Notes: a model not told the origin generated them from the sequence alone. A DNA stretch of 35,454 nt from Rostrohypoxylon terebratum (GCA_022497145.1 MU386041.1:1-35454); one strand, 5' to 3'; positions 1 to 11,530 are shown, counted from the stretch's first letter. Program-made: numbers and translations.

Positions 1-609
1 CTCCTCGTAATCTCTTTTATTCTTCATTTTCAAAGATTTAATCTAAAATTTGGTGGTGTAGGAAACAAAAATCTAACGTAGGTTGTAGCGGTGAGGGTGT
101 TGCAAAAGGGGGTCCGTTGCAAAAGTGGGTCATGGCGGTTAAGGCCTAGGTAGTTACCCAGTTACCTCGTCATTGCTTAGAAGGAAACATCAAATATCTC
201 GGTCCAGTATTTCCACGAACGTTGGGCTTTGGCCGATAAAGCAGCTAACACCTAGGCGTCCCCTATAATTAGCCCTGAAATAAAGCACTTGGAAGTGGGT
301 ATCTTTGACAATGTTCTGTTGTAAAACATGTGCAATGAAAGCTACAAGAAGATAACATCAAAGGTTCTAAGTAGACAATCGTATAATCAATAGGTGCTTT
401 GATTATGAATTTTCCTTATTGTATTCAGATACCATCTTATTGTATCTTAATATGTCATTTACGTTACATAGTATATAGGTATATATAGATTGGATCTATC
501 AACATCGAGACTTGGACATGACTATCACCCACGTAATTTAATCGACAAAAAATACACGCAATTGGAAACCCAGTGATTTAATACTACATCTAATAAAATA
601 TCTCAGGAA
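1..609. other. AT-rich intergenic region, no gene seen
   Basis: No convincing coding frame on either strand. A near-perfect 17-bp tandem duplication (unit beginning GTTGCAAAAG) lies at about 99-131. A TA-rich stretch near 470-490 could belong to the promoter of the gene starting at 610. Nothing else is recognisable. Confidence 0.4.
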
Positions 610-1560
610 ATGTCTAGCGCCGGTTCAAAGCCATGGAACTTCGGAATGGTTCTTCCACGTGGGAGCCCTCCGAACATCAATATGAGGCCCGAAGATCTTA
701 CTAAATGTCCTAGAGACGGTTAAGGAACGCTCGATAATCCTATGGTAATTTGGGCCGCTCGTTTGACTGAAAGGCAGCGCCTAGAACTTGCGGTACCTGA
801 GTTTGAGTATGAAGAGGACCTTTACCGTGCAATTGATGCTAACGCGGACATGGCAAAGACGGCTGCCATCAGAGCAGGATGCACAGTTGTATGGATCATT
901 TGTCCAATTCACACTAGTAAATACGTATACGACGACGACGGAAATAAGATTCCAATGAAATATAACAGGCATGGAAAACCAGTGAGGTATGCTGTTGCAG
1001 ATGCTGATCCCCATCTCACCGTCAGCCTAGGCACAAGCGAAGATTCGTGCCATCTACACGGACACTTAAATGTTGTTCTAGATAAAAAGGGATTTCCGGT
1101 TGATTTTATGAAAAGTTTTCAGAGAATTCAGAACGGCCATGTAACAGACGGAGATGCTAGGACTATGGAGCTTTTTGAGTGGGATACCAGGAGGAATTAC
1201 GAGGAAGAAAAATATCTCATGGAGGCCGCTGATTACGAGTTCTTCAAGGCAAAGACAGTGACTCGCGGAGAGGGGTGGGAAATAGAGGACGATGAAGAGG
1301 ACGGTAATTATGCGGTTACGAATTATGACTTTGAGATTCCAGATTACAATCCTTTGGAATTTCAGCGCGAACGCTATTATGAACAAGCGGGATTCAATCC
1401 TCATTCAGAAGACTATCTGGTGAGGAAGTGGAATCCTTATAGAGAATATGGACACGATATTTCCATAAATGAGTTTGGTTATAGTACTCAAAGATTCAGA
1501 AATCACCATAATCCTTCGCCGCGAAAGCAACGCTCTCACCGCTCGAAGCATTACCGGTGA
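610..1560 (+). CDS. Orphan hypothetical protein, probably two exons
   Basis: No family is recognised. The secure part is the open frame 742-1560 (stop TGA). It encodes a hydrophilic, acidic and Tyr-rich protein with no signal peptide or membrane segment. A segment reading DPHLTVSLGTSE, then CHLHGHLNVV, looks like an ordered His-containing core. The C-terminus is basic (RKQRSHRSK). The same reading frame is open from an upstream ATG at 610 and is broken only by a TAA at 721. An intron 719-784 (GTTAAG donor, TGACTGA possible branch, CTAG acceptor) would remove this stop and keep the frame, giving exons 610-718 and 785-1560 and a protein of 294 residues. The alternative is a single-exon gene starting at ATG 742 (272 residues). 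The donor is a rare variant, so the N-terminus is uncertain. No neighbour suggests a role. Confidence 0.6.
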
Positions 1561-2627
1561 GTCGTTTTATGACAGGGTCTTTATATATAATAATACGAAA
1601 TATAATATGGTATAATAGGTATCTACTACTACCTCAATAGCCGTTGCTGAGAAAGTGTCCTAAATGAACCGCCTAAGTCCCCTGTAATTATTATCGATTT
1701 ATAGTGGACTTAGCGCTTCAACGTGCTATATAGATAGCGGGGAAAGCTGTACTATGTAGCCCTGTACCTAGGAATTGTAGTGCGCAACCTTAATTTTGAA
1801 CCAATGGATTAAATACAAGGCATCAACAATGGTTCATCAATAGCTCAGCAATAGCTCGACAACAGGTAAATGATAGTGACTACAACGTGTCTAATTATAT
1901 GCTCAGAAAGTTGACTGCGTTATAAAACCTTTCAAATGCCTGAGTCTCAATGACAATTCAAGATATTAAAAATATAATATAATGTCAATGCTTTATTTTT
2001 GACCGTTGCCGAGCCGTTGTTGGACACTGCGCTAAACTGGAACGCCAAGTCTCTTGATTTTACGGGTGATTTAGTGGCGGAGGTTATAATACAGCGCCTA
2101 TAATAACAGTTGTAAAAAATCATTTAGCGTATAAACTGATCTCATAGCGTCCAGAAAAGTAGCCCTTGAAAACAAATATCAGCGGAACATTCTTCATTCA
2201 ATCTGTGAAGTCAATTTCTTAACCTTAAAAGTCATAGGTCAGTCACTTGGCGACTAAATTCCTAGAAGCTAGTTCTCTTTAACATCTACCGATATGATCT
2301 TACATCTCCGCGGAGACTAGACAATTGGTTAACCAAGTGCATCTGCCTGTTATATCTGTGAATTTATAAAACTAATCTTTCCCAGACCAATTGCGCCCTC
2401 TACGAACATCCCCGGCCGAATGATGTTCCAGCTTCGACATGAGCCACTTATGAATGGCCTGCCGAAGCCGGTAATTAATATCCAAACTCCATACAATCAA
2501 ATAATTAATGCGTAGAATTAAAATTCTCACACCAAAAATCGGCCTTTGAATTGGAATATAAAGACGAGATACTGTTGGCAATGTAGCCGATGCAATATCG
2601 CGTTCAAATATAATCCACCAATTCATC
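1561..2627. other. Intergenic region, no gene seen
   Basis: AT-rich DNA between two plus-strand genes. It contains a TA-rich tract near 1583-1620 and a short direct repeat of CAATAGCTC near 1838-1860. The open frame on the minus strand at 2372-2668 overlaps the start of the methyltransferase antisense, resembles no known family, and is not called. Confidence 0.35.
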
Positions 2628-3351
2628 ATGCCCGACTTCTCAGAGGTCGAAAAGACGCTAGCCTCCATACAGGCAGGCCCTCAAGTCATTGAAGTTCTCC
2701 GGGACTTGCATACGAAGGCCCTTTCCGAAGTACCCTTCGTTAGTACGAATGGATCAACATCAGATGCCCTGGAGAAGTTCGTGGCGCTTGACCCCGATAA
2801 GTGCGCGCTAGTATATCTCCTCCTTCGATCGACCGCAGCTCGGTTCGTCGTCGAAGCGGGAACATCGTTCGGCCTCAGCACGATCTATCTTTCCTTGGCC
2901 GTTGGACAGAATGGAGGCGGCAAGGTCATCGCGACAGAGAATGAGCCTACCAAAGCACTGAAGGCTCGAGAGAATTGGAAAGCGGCTGGCGATGATGTCG
3001 AGAAGTGGATCGAACTGAGGGAGGGAGACCTGCGAGAGACTCTTAAGAAGGACTTGCCTGACCAGGTAGACTTCTTGCTGCTTGATAGTAAGTGCGCTGG
3101 TAGAAACGCGGCAGCATTTGTGCTGATGTGGACTAGTCTGGACCCCCTTGGCTCTCCCAACCTTGAAGCTTGTTCATCCCCGCCTGAGGGTTGGCGGATT
3201 AGTAGTAGTCGACAATAACATAGCAGCTGCGTCAGGATATAAAGATCTCATGTCTTATTTCGAAGATTCCGCCAACGGATTCAAGACGACAACTGCGCCT
3301 TATTCAGGCGGTCTTTTTATCGCAGTCTACCTTGGAAAGGGGGCCACATGA
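2628..3351 (+). CDS. O-methyltransferase, caffeoyl-CoA/catechol type (two exons)
   Basis: A soluble, cytosolic SAM-dependent O-methyltransferase of the family-3 (CCoAOMT-like) type, 224 residues, the usual length for the family. Exons are 2628-3087 and 3137-3351. The 49-nt intron 3088-3136 has a GTAAGT donor and a CTAG acceptor. Splicing creates the expected strand FLLLDIWTP and joins the two open frames. SAM-binding motif I is visible as FVVEAGTSFGLST (residues 73-85). The acidic TENE (about 103-106) ends the next beta strand. RVGGLVVVDNN (about 171-181) is the family's metal/substrate-site strand with the conserved Asp-Asn. The Asp of LLLD is the other expected metal ligand. The substrate cannot be inferred: fungal members act on small phenolics or secondary metabolites, and no biosynthetic partner genes lie nearby. 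It converges with the LtrA gene. Confidence 0.9.
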
Positions 3352-3907
3352 AAAGCCAATCGCTAAGCTGAGAATTGAATTAAGCTGACAAGGAGTCCCA
3401 ACCATATTGGCATATTACCTTGGAGGCGGAATGTCATTGAGAGCCATCAATATTGATCTCCCGCTTGATCGGTAGAGGCTAGGGTTTCAACGGCCTAACT
3501 AGCAGTAGAAGGAAAACGACGGGGAAATGAGAATGTCGAAGATCGTACCAAAATCAACCTCAGTATGCCGTTTTCTCATCGAGCTATGAGTCACCTATGC
3601 CATAGTTTCAATAGCTCAACCTGTTTACTATATCAATTCAATTTGAAACTTGTTTCTTGTGTAATCTAAATGTAAGTGACGCGTGTCATTACAATAGATG
3701 CCCGTACATGATCTCCGTAGTTGTTAATTCTTTCTCTTCTACCCCCAACGCCATGCTTAAAAGTCCAATCATCTAAGAGGAACTGTGAAGTTCTGGAACG
3801 TCGTATAGCTTATAATTGGCAGTGCGATCCGTCAACTACTCTAGGTTTCCAATTAAAGAGTACCTAGTATCACGATATCTTATGATCTTCGGCCACCTAC
3901 TGCCTGT
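3352..3907. other. Intergenic region between convergent genes
   Basis: 556 bp between the methyltransferase stop (+) and the LtrA-protein stop (-). It presumably holds both 3' UTRs. No open frame or repeat of note was seen. Confidence 0.4.
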
Positions 3908-6374
3908 TCATCTGGGCTCATAAGCATCGCGACTAGCTCGCCTTTCCTCCCTTGTTTTTGTTCTCCTCGCCTCCGGAGAACCCTTCGTTTTACCCTCTTC
4001 GTATTCAGGGGGAGGGGAGGTCATAGCAGGGCCGGCTCCCATGTAGGCAGTACGCCTGTCTTCGAAGTCTGCAATACCACGGGAGTCCATAGCATGATGT
4101 TCCCTAGCTCCTTTCGTATCCACGGCCTCGTTGTCATACTTTCTCGTCTTGTAGTGACCCGTACAGAACCCAGATGGGTGCGGAAGGTGAGTAAGGACGA
4201 GGACGAGGAAGTAACTAATTGTGATCGTTGGTAACATCCACTTGCTTCCTACGAAGGCCGTATTCGGTGCGCCGTCCAGAACGGCTTGTTGGTTGGATGC
4301 TATAACGGTGAATAATGCTAGCATAATAGAGATAGTGATGCAGATGGCAGTTCGGAAGATGTTGAATGGAGTCCATCCCTGTCGCTTGGAGATAACATGC
4401 ATAATAGTTAGGAAGAGCAAGACAATGCCGGCGGCTGCGAATGAGTAGATGTACTATGCAGTCTGTTAGCAATCTACTAGTAAATGGTGTTGATAGCACT
4501 TACAACTAGGATGAATCTTTTGGCGGAAGCCACCGCTGCTTGAGTCTGCCAGAACTCTGTTTCCGGCATTTCTGCATCCTCTGGTGGGCCAAAGCCAAAT
4601 GCGTTGTAAATCGCATTAATCATCGTGTTAGCGAGCTCAGCCAGATGATTCAGGTAGTGCTGAAATGTCGCGTCATCTGGCGATGGTTCCGAGGTCCAGA
4701 ATGAGTTGGGCATTTCGGCGATCTCTTCTAGTGTCTCGTTCACAGACTTCATCGTCTCCAGAACGTCCTCGGGCGGATATTTCTTTAAGAATGGGAGAAC
4801 CAGATCACCTAGTTTCTTCGACACTTCTTCGGAAGTAGGGTTGCTACTTAGTGCCTTCTCTTCAGTCGCGAGGACTTTGCTGATGACCGAATTGGCTGAT
4901 TCGACGATGCGCGCCCAGACAACAAACTGACTCGCACCCTCCAGGAGAAGCACGAGAGCAATGTGGAAAGGTAGATGTAATGCCGTCCTAGATATGGTGT
5001 TAAGATTATTGACATTAACTATCAAATTTTAGAATAATATGAAAACTTACCACCACACTTGATGTCGTTTAGACATTGAATGCTCATCGTGCATCCAGTC
5101 GAAGTAGATTTGGAAGACGATGTAGATCAAGGCAGTTCCAGCCGTAACAAGACCGATAAGAGTCGGACCTTAGATAGTTAGTTACCTGAGTAAAACCAAT
5201 TTAAAAAAAAAAAAAAGGGGGGGGGGGAGGGGGGGACACATACTCCATATCTTATATGATGCGTCTTTGGCAAATGTGTCTTTTACCAGATAAGTGATAC
5301 TCTTCGCTAGGATAATACAACCTTCGCCAAGGATGACGAGCGTTAACAGGTTCAAACGCTCGCCCAAATGAGTGCCATGGAAAGTCAAGACGTGCGACAT
5401 TTGAGAAAACGAAAGATTTAGCATCATCTCAACGACCCCTCCAATGTACCATACAAGGAAAACCCTGCTGCTCTTGCCCAGATTATACCTAAATGAGACA
5501 CCCAGGTATATCATAGAGAGGCAGAAATGCACGACGGCGGTGAGAATCATAGGCTTTTTCCCATCGGCGTACTTGCGGATCTGGAACGCGACTACCCCAT
5601 ACTGCAGAGCAAGGACGAATCGAGAGACGGCAAGAAATAGCGACATCGTCCTGAAGATTGACACAATCTGGTTGTCGGGTTCGAAGCTAGTACCGATTTC
5701 GGCAAATCCAATCATGACACCGAGATGTACGGCCTTGCAGCAACGCTCCCAGATGCTGTCGGCCGTGAACCGCACGTCGTATAATGTAGTTAACCCCCAT
5801 GTTGTCCATAGAAGACTATATTCTGCGTTAGGTAGAGGTTTCAAGGGCGGACTTGCGGACAAGGTTGTGATCCACTTACACCATGTAGCCGATGAAAGAA
5901 GTAAATCGTGAGAAATCCGAGATATCATGAATCTTGGATGTGTTAGCATTATCCCGCTACGAGACATAGGATACACTTAGGGGACTCACGCTAGTGAAGA
6001 CACTCAAGTTGGCCACGAACCACAAGTCGTAGAACAACTAGGATGAATGTCAGCCATAGAGCAGCAGCCTATCGAGACAATAGGTGTCTTGGCAAACCTC
6101 GAAATTTGTAGCGGCCTCAGGCTAGTATCTGTTAGTCCTGCTCAAGCAAAGATGAAGTCAGTGAAGAACTCACCTTGGAGAACTTGGGAGTATCATGTGA
6201 CTCCTCTTTGGGGTTGAGCGCCTCCGCCTCGTCGTGGGATTGGGCGAGTTTCTGGTGGTGATGGTGCTGATGATGTGCAGTAATAACACGGTGACCGGCC
6301 ATCTCAGGCTCGACGACCCGGGAACCCAGCAGCTGCAGCCGCCGTCCGGCGTAGTCGAGTTGGAACGGCGTCAT
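3908..6374 (-). CDS. LtrA-family (low temperature requirement A) multi-spanning membrane protein, eight exons
   Basis: A polytopic membrane protein with the bacterial LtrA domain, common in fungi but of unknown biochemical function. Exons, in gene order: 6374-6174, 6121-6098, 6037-5990, 5932-5880, 5815-5244, 5168-5051, 4987-4504 and 4453-3908, giving 681 residues. All junctions are GT-AG and in phase. The second exon is only 24 nt and encodes PEAATNFE, which leads into the family signature LFYDLWFVANL. Other LtrA hallmarks are TLYDVRF, HLGVMIGFA, HLGERLNLLTLVILGEG and several hydrophobic helices. The N-terminus is His/Gln-rich (HHQHHHHQ). The C-terminal tail after the last helix is charged and Pro-rich, probably cytosolic. 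ATG 6374 is chosen as start; an in-frame ATG at 6506 would add 44 residues without family similarity. Intron 5 contains a long homopolymer tract. Exon assembly is strong; cellular role is unknown. Confidence 0.88.
5203..5236. repeat. Homopurine/homopyrimidine tract inside an LtrA-gene intron
   Basis: On the plus strand: 14 A, then 11 G, one A, 7 G and one A. On the coding (minus) strand it is a C-then-T pyrimidine run lying just after the GTATGT donor at 5243, within intron 5169-5243. It could form triplex or G-quadruplex DNA and is prone to slippage, so its exact length may be unreliable. Confidence 0.9.
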
Positions 6375-8840
6375 GATTGCCTGCGGACTCGCAAAGGTCT
6401 CGAAAGACAGGCTCTGTTGGCAATCTCGACTGGTCAGAGAATAACCGATCGACAGAAGAAAGGATTGTCTGTCCAGCAAGAGGAAGTGATCGAAAATCGA
6501 AGCCAAGAAAGGCGGCTCACCGCGAGTTATATCACAACTCCAATGACCAGCAATGTGCTACGCTAGTGGCCATAGCTTATGGGGCGGTGTTCCCGCCATG
6601 TATCGTATCCATCAGTGTCGAGTATCCATATTTTCGTCTTCTACCTATGTGGGTACTATGCTGCGTTGTCGTCCTTCTCGTTCAGTAAGGGACACAGGAG
6701 CCTCAGAAGTGCATAATTACAGTAGGAAGGCTGGCAGGTTGCCCAGGTTCGCACATACATACCGTACATAATAGGCATGCAATGCGACCATACATTGACA
6801 CGAAGCCACGAGATGAACTGTAGCGAAATGAGGCCACTAGAAATGACCAGAATTAGACGGATAGGTAGGGCTGATGGTGGCGTTCGGCAGAGCTTAGCCT
6901 AAAACATACCCATAGCCCTGGACCAGCCCTGACGCTATGGGTTGGCCAGCTCCCACGTTAGTGAATTTAGGGTATGGGGTGAGCCATCTAGCCTATCAAA
7001 GACATTTCGCTTAGCATATCTACCGCAACATCGCTGCTATTTGGGTAGGATTTCAACGGCTAATGAATGCCCCCTGTATATGCCTGACTCCGGGGCTTTA
7101 ACTTGACTGAATCCTTAGTGCCATATGTCAAGAAGATTCAGCTCCCCAGACTAAGTTATCCACAACGTTATTTCGATGTTGATTTGAAGCACTGTAAAAG
7201 GACAATACCAGCTGTTTCTAGCTAGATACGTGCCTAAGGCCCTAACACATACATATGTCGCCCAAATCCTCTAGGACTTTTTAATTTTTTTTATGTAGTA
7301 CTATGTAGTATCATCACATCCACCGTCTACTTAAGGTTCCGTGCCAAAACTACTATGTAGTGATCCGCCTAAGATTGACCAATTAGGTATTGACAGTATT
7401 TTCCAATGATGGCTTGGCGGCGAAGAGAGTCATCCCGGTGCTGATTCCATCCACCATGAATCGGTGTTCCGAGATCTCTGATTCGGAATCGGGAACGAAT
7501 AACCAGCCACGGAAGAGAAGATTCTAAACAGTTTAACATGTAAGATTCTTATATAACTTCAAGATAATCGGCAGTGCCGAACGAAAGGCCCTTCGAAGGC
7601 CGGTTGATCGCAGCTTGTACCTCAAACAACTTCCCGTTTGGTCAACCGTAAGCTGGACAGTGCGGGTCTTCACAGTATGTGCCTTTAGCAAAGATCGGCA
7701 GCGCTATTTCGGTCCTCGCACAGGCCTGCTGTCTCCTTCTACCCTTGTAGCACAGCTCGATTTCGTATTTCTATTCCCCGGTCCCTTCATCCACGAACCG
7801 GCATCCACACATATAAAATCGATCTCGTCTCTTGCACATGTTTACCTATTTCGTTCTATGATTCGTTTGTTCTGATTGGGGTCTAACGTTTCTCTTCGGG
7901 GTGGAGCCAAAAGATTATCGAGATCAAACGTTGCCTATGGGTGTTTCATTGGGAAGGGGTGAGCCGAATTTTTTCGGATGCACCTCTCGTTAAAACAGAC
8001 AGCTTCCTCGCTTTGTCATTTGATATCGAGGGTGATAGGGTTAGAAAGTAAACCCACGTGGGCTCATTGTTCCCAGAATAATGGCCTTGGATGGTCAAAT
8101 TACTTAAGTATTGTCCGATTGTCCCGGAGCCTTTCATTATTTAAGAGTGAGATATTACTGTCGTCCGGTCATGATGTATTCGCCACTTGAGGAACTAGAA
8201 TTCTTGCGAGATAAATGGTGCTAGACTCGCCACTTACGTTCCGAGGAAAAGCATTGTGGCTTATTATTTGGTGCGAGATGAGGAACCTGGGTGACCTGGC
8301 CAGAGAAGAGCCCAGAAGACTTTCAATAGCCTATAAGCCCCTGATCTACTTGGGCAGCGCCCAACGACCAACATTTACACGCGATGGGAAGAGTGGCTGG
8401 GCAATACCTACCTAGTCACCCAAATCTCGCGGTCCATTAACCCTAACCCTTGTACTACACTCCTAAAGAATAAGACACGTGATTTTTATTGGCTTCATTG
8501 ACGAAATGAAGGTACTACTATTAAAGCTACCTTATTTATTACAACTGTTCTCTAGATTGAAGATATTATCCGATTGGGACTTCCATGCCATCTTTCTCTC
8601 ATTGGAGATTTTTATGTGATGTGTTGTTGTTCTTTGTGCTGTCTTGGTATTGATCATAATGTCAATGTCGGCATCGAAAGAACAGCGTTCTTTGATATCC
8701 TCCTACATAGGAGCAAAGAATAGTACCGCGAGTGGTAAGACAACTCCCCAAACACCATATATGACCACAAGAGAGATAACTAGCATACCTACTTTCCGTT
8801 CCGACTCTCATATTACTCTCCCATAAAAAACGCCAATATC
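6375..8840. other. Long intergenic region between divergent genes
   Basis: About 2.5 kb between the LtrA gene (-) and the small Cys-rich gene (+). Many short open frames occur, but none has a convincing start, known motifs or coding-like composition. Repeats of the near-palindrome ACTATGTAGT occur near 7298-7360. A short telomere-like stretch TAACCCTAACCCT lies at 8438-8450. The stretch adjoining 6375 probably holds the LtrA promoter and 5' UTR. Confidence 0.35.
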
Positions 8841-9107
8841 ATGTGTCAGCAGATCACAACCCACCTTGCGTGCAGTTGCAACTCGAAGCCCGCCATCATT
8901 CCATGTGGGAAAGGATGTGTTGGTGAAAAGATCGAGAAAGTTGTGCAAAAGTCAGTCTGCTGGTGCAGGAACAGTGTTTGTCGGTATCGCGCTTACAAAC
9001 GCTTGAGTCGCCAACTGAGGTATATGGAAGAAGACGAGGAGTGGCGGCAGAAGATCGCGAAGAATTCAGTGATTGCCTCTAAGAGAACTCGGGCCAACAA
9101 GTGGTGA
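8841..9107 (+). CDS. Small Cys-rich hypothetical protein (88 residues)
   Basis: A short intronless open frame from ATG 8841 to TGA 9107. No family is recognised. The N-terminal half has eight cysteines (positions 2, 11, 13, 22, 26, 41, 43 and 48), including CSC and CWC, with a preceding His (TTHLACSC). The C-terminal half is highly charged and helical, with basic ends (YRAYKRLSRQLRY, then EEDEEW, then KRTRANKW). There is no signal peptide, so a small intracellular zinc-binding protein is more likely than a secreted effector. Cys clustering in one half and charge in the other is unlike random translation, but the length leaves real doubt. The stop lies 160 bp from the GH76 stop on the opposite strand, so the two genes converge. 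Confidence 0.5.
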   Translation: MCQQITTHLACSCNSKPAIIPCGKGCVGEKIEKVVQKSVCWCRNSVCRYRAYKRLSRQLRYMEEDEEWRQKIAKNSVIASKRTRANKW

Positions 9108-9266
9108 CATACAGCGGGCATGGGTTTCTAGGTATTGGTTAAACTTGATTATTCATGCGTTTACAACAATCTATATCACAGATGTTTAGCTAATGCGATA
9201 TTTTAAGTACAAGTAGAAGTATACTACTAGGTGTGTCTATGGATTTGCTTTACGGGTTCAAACTTT

Positions 9267-10813
9267 CTAGATGAGAAGGCTTGCTAGAAGTGTCGAGGCT
9301 GCGACCATCAAACCGCCAATAGTTACAGCTTGCTTCCCTGCAGCGCCAACCGTTGTGTCCGACGAAGAATTGTCCTGGGCGGCCCCGCTGCTGTTGCCGG
9401 TGCTAGTCCCGGTGCTGTTGGAGACAGAACCATTCAAAGGTAAGAGACCAGCTAAGGCGTTCAGAACAGCCATCTGCTGAGCAGGACCTGTCTGGTTGTC
9501 GAATTTTCCAGAGCTCCAAGAGAAGCCACACAATCGGCCGTTGCTACCGCCTGTGCACTGGGCCGCCGCAGCCTTAGCACTTGACTTGAGGACGGGAAGA
9601 ATAGAACTAGAGGTATAAGGCGCCTTAGAAATCGTCGAGCTGAGACCTCTGTTGAGGAAAGACTTGAAGAACATTATATCGGTGGTGCATGTATTAGCCT
9701 TCTCGCAGGCAGTTTCGAATGCGACACCGTTGGGGAAGAACACCTCGAGGGTCCGAGCGACGAGTCCATCAACACGTTCCTTCCAGTCATCGCCTCCGTT
9801 GGTCTATAGCAAAGTCAATATTCAGCAACGGGATTCGTATAGTGCATGTCAACTTACGTGGTTATACATGAATGCCGAGGCTTCAAGGAGCATGGCGGCA
9901 TTGGCTGACCACTGGGCCTTATTAACAGACTTGCAATTAGTCGCCTGTGCTCCGTCAAAGACATCATACTTGTCATTGACTAAGCCAATATCTTCAAGTA
10001 TCTTGAAGGTATCACTGGCCGCATCCTCATATGTCTTGTTGCCCGTCAAATAAGCTAATTGGGAGGCAAGATTGAGGTATAATACGTTAGAAAAAGCTAG
10101 CGCTCAGTCAGTTATCAACGTCTACCTAATCCTTAGACAGGAGATGCCACGTAAGAGGGTTAATAGAAGGAGACTAACAGTTGACATAGTTGTAACCGTT
10201 GTTGAACGTCAATATCTGCCACCTTAAAGCCCCCTCGCAAGATCCATTTTCCACTCGTCGTGCGTCCGAATGAAGTTCGTCAAAAACGTTCTTGGCGATC
10301 GTTGCCCACTGAGGGCTATCCTTGCTCGGCTCTGCTAAGCCGAATTCTTCGGCTGCGACGGAGGCAAGGGTCCAAATGACCTGATCATCGTTCGCGATAG
10401 TCGTGGTCCAATTCGAAGGCAAATAATCATCATTGGAGCCGACCTGGAATATGAGACCCTGGGAGATGTCTTCGTCGTACTTCGTTTCTCCTGTACGGCT
10501 GCGGTAATCCAGTAATGAACTCCAAAGAGCACCGCCAGTCCACCAGTAATACTTCCCTTCAGGAGGAGGAGTGAAAATTCCAACGGGTTGTCCCGGATTG
10601 TTGCCGGGGTAAAAAGTCATGAGATCCTCTGCCACAAGGGCCGCTGCCGCCTTAACAGAAGCTATCAACCTGTAAGCACGAAATTATTCAAAAGGGATCC
10701 CAATCTTCATAATGATACTGACCTGCATCTTCCACATCTACAGTAAGACCCGCAAGCGCGCCATTGGCAGTCAGAAGAAGGCGAGCCAGCGGGTTGAGCG
10801 CAGTCCTAGCCAT
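9267..10813 (-). CDS. GH76 mannan endo-1,6-alpha-mannosidase, Dfg5/Dcw1-like, GPI-anchored (four exons)
   Basis: A secreted glycoside hydrolase family 76 enzyme. Fungal members act at the plasma membrane on alpha-1,6-mannose of GPI glycans and transfer GPI proteins to the cell wall. Exons: 10813-10723, 10661-10179, 10096-9858 and 9803-9267, giving 449 residues, typical for the family. Visible features in order: a hydrophobic N-terminal signal (LARLLLTANGALAG); DLMTFYPGNNPG; YYWWTGGALW; the catalytic Asp pair in IANDDQ (about 122-123); LRWQILTFNNGYNY; then a Ser/Thr/Asn-rich linker and a C-terminal hydrophobic tail typical of a GPI-attachment signal. At the exon 2 acceptor, two AGs lie 8 nt apart (TTACAG and GATAG). 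Only the second keeps the frame with the GTCAGT donor. Start ATG 10813 immediately precedes the signal sequence. Family assignment is firm; the precise paralogue is not determined. Confidence 0.92.
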
Positions 10814-11530
10814 GTTAACGTCAAAATGCCAACAATATGAATACTGAAAAGAGTGACGAAGTTGAGTGAGTGAGGGTGATAAACGAATAGATTTGAAGCT
10901 GGACGCGATCAATCTTTTCTACCCCGGCGAAGCTCCCGCGCCCCAAGACTCATCCCGTACATTAGTCACATTACATAAGAATCCAATCTCAGCCTAACAA
11001 CCGTTGGATCGTGAACCCTGTCATAGATGCCTTGCTAGGCCGAATTAGGACTCATTACATCGAGCCGCACGGCACAGCGTGCACAGCCACTGGTTGGAAA
11101 ACCTTGTCAGACAGTCTGCCAGTTGGTGTACTAGAACAATTCTACCCCTTAAATGAGCTGAGCGAGGCTCCCCCGCTGTATAAAGGTTGGATTATACGGA
11201 ATCTGTGACGTGGTGACCATTATAACCCCAGCTACCGACAGAAGAGGGCATAAGAATAGGCCAGTAGCTTCCTAGCAGGATGACACCTCGTATTCGACCG
11301 TACCTCGACATCTCGAACCAATAAGAAGGTAAATATTACCGACACGATGCAAGAGAAAAATGGAATCATTCGAGCGAAAATGGCAAGAATTCACTTACTG
11401 CATCATCAGACTTTGCACAAAAGAGTGCATTGCGCCGACGGCGGGAGCCTGAAACATGTAATATAACGAATGCGCTCGAAACCAAATCATATTGTCCCAA
11501 GGGTATCAATACCAAGCCTTACACATATGA
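10814..11530. other. Intergenic region upstream of the GH76 gene
   Basis: About 0.7 kb between two minus-strand genes, holding the GH76 promoter and the 3' region of the next gene. An open stretch on the plus strand at 11011-11208 lacks an ATG start and recognisable content and is not called. Confidence 0.35.

Noticed and set aside
742..1560. 2H-phosphoesterase-like HLTV motif in the orphan gene
   Set aside because: The second His motif is only about 16 residues away and has the wrong form (HGHLNV); that superfamily needs two H-x-(T/S) motifs far apart.
2372..2668. Minus-strand open frame overlapping the methyltransferase start
   Set aside because: No recognisable content, and it overlaps a well-supported gene.
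7615..8415. Several short open frames in the LtrA upstream region
   Set aside because: Several lack an ATG start, and none has motifs or coding-like composition.
8438..8450. Telomere-like TAACCCTAACCCT
   Set aside because: Only about two repeat units with ordinary flanking sequence; too short to call an interstitial telomere.
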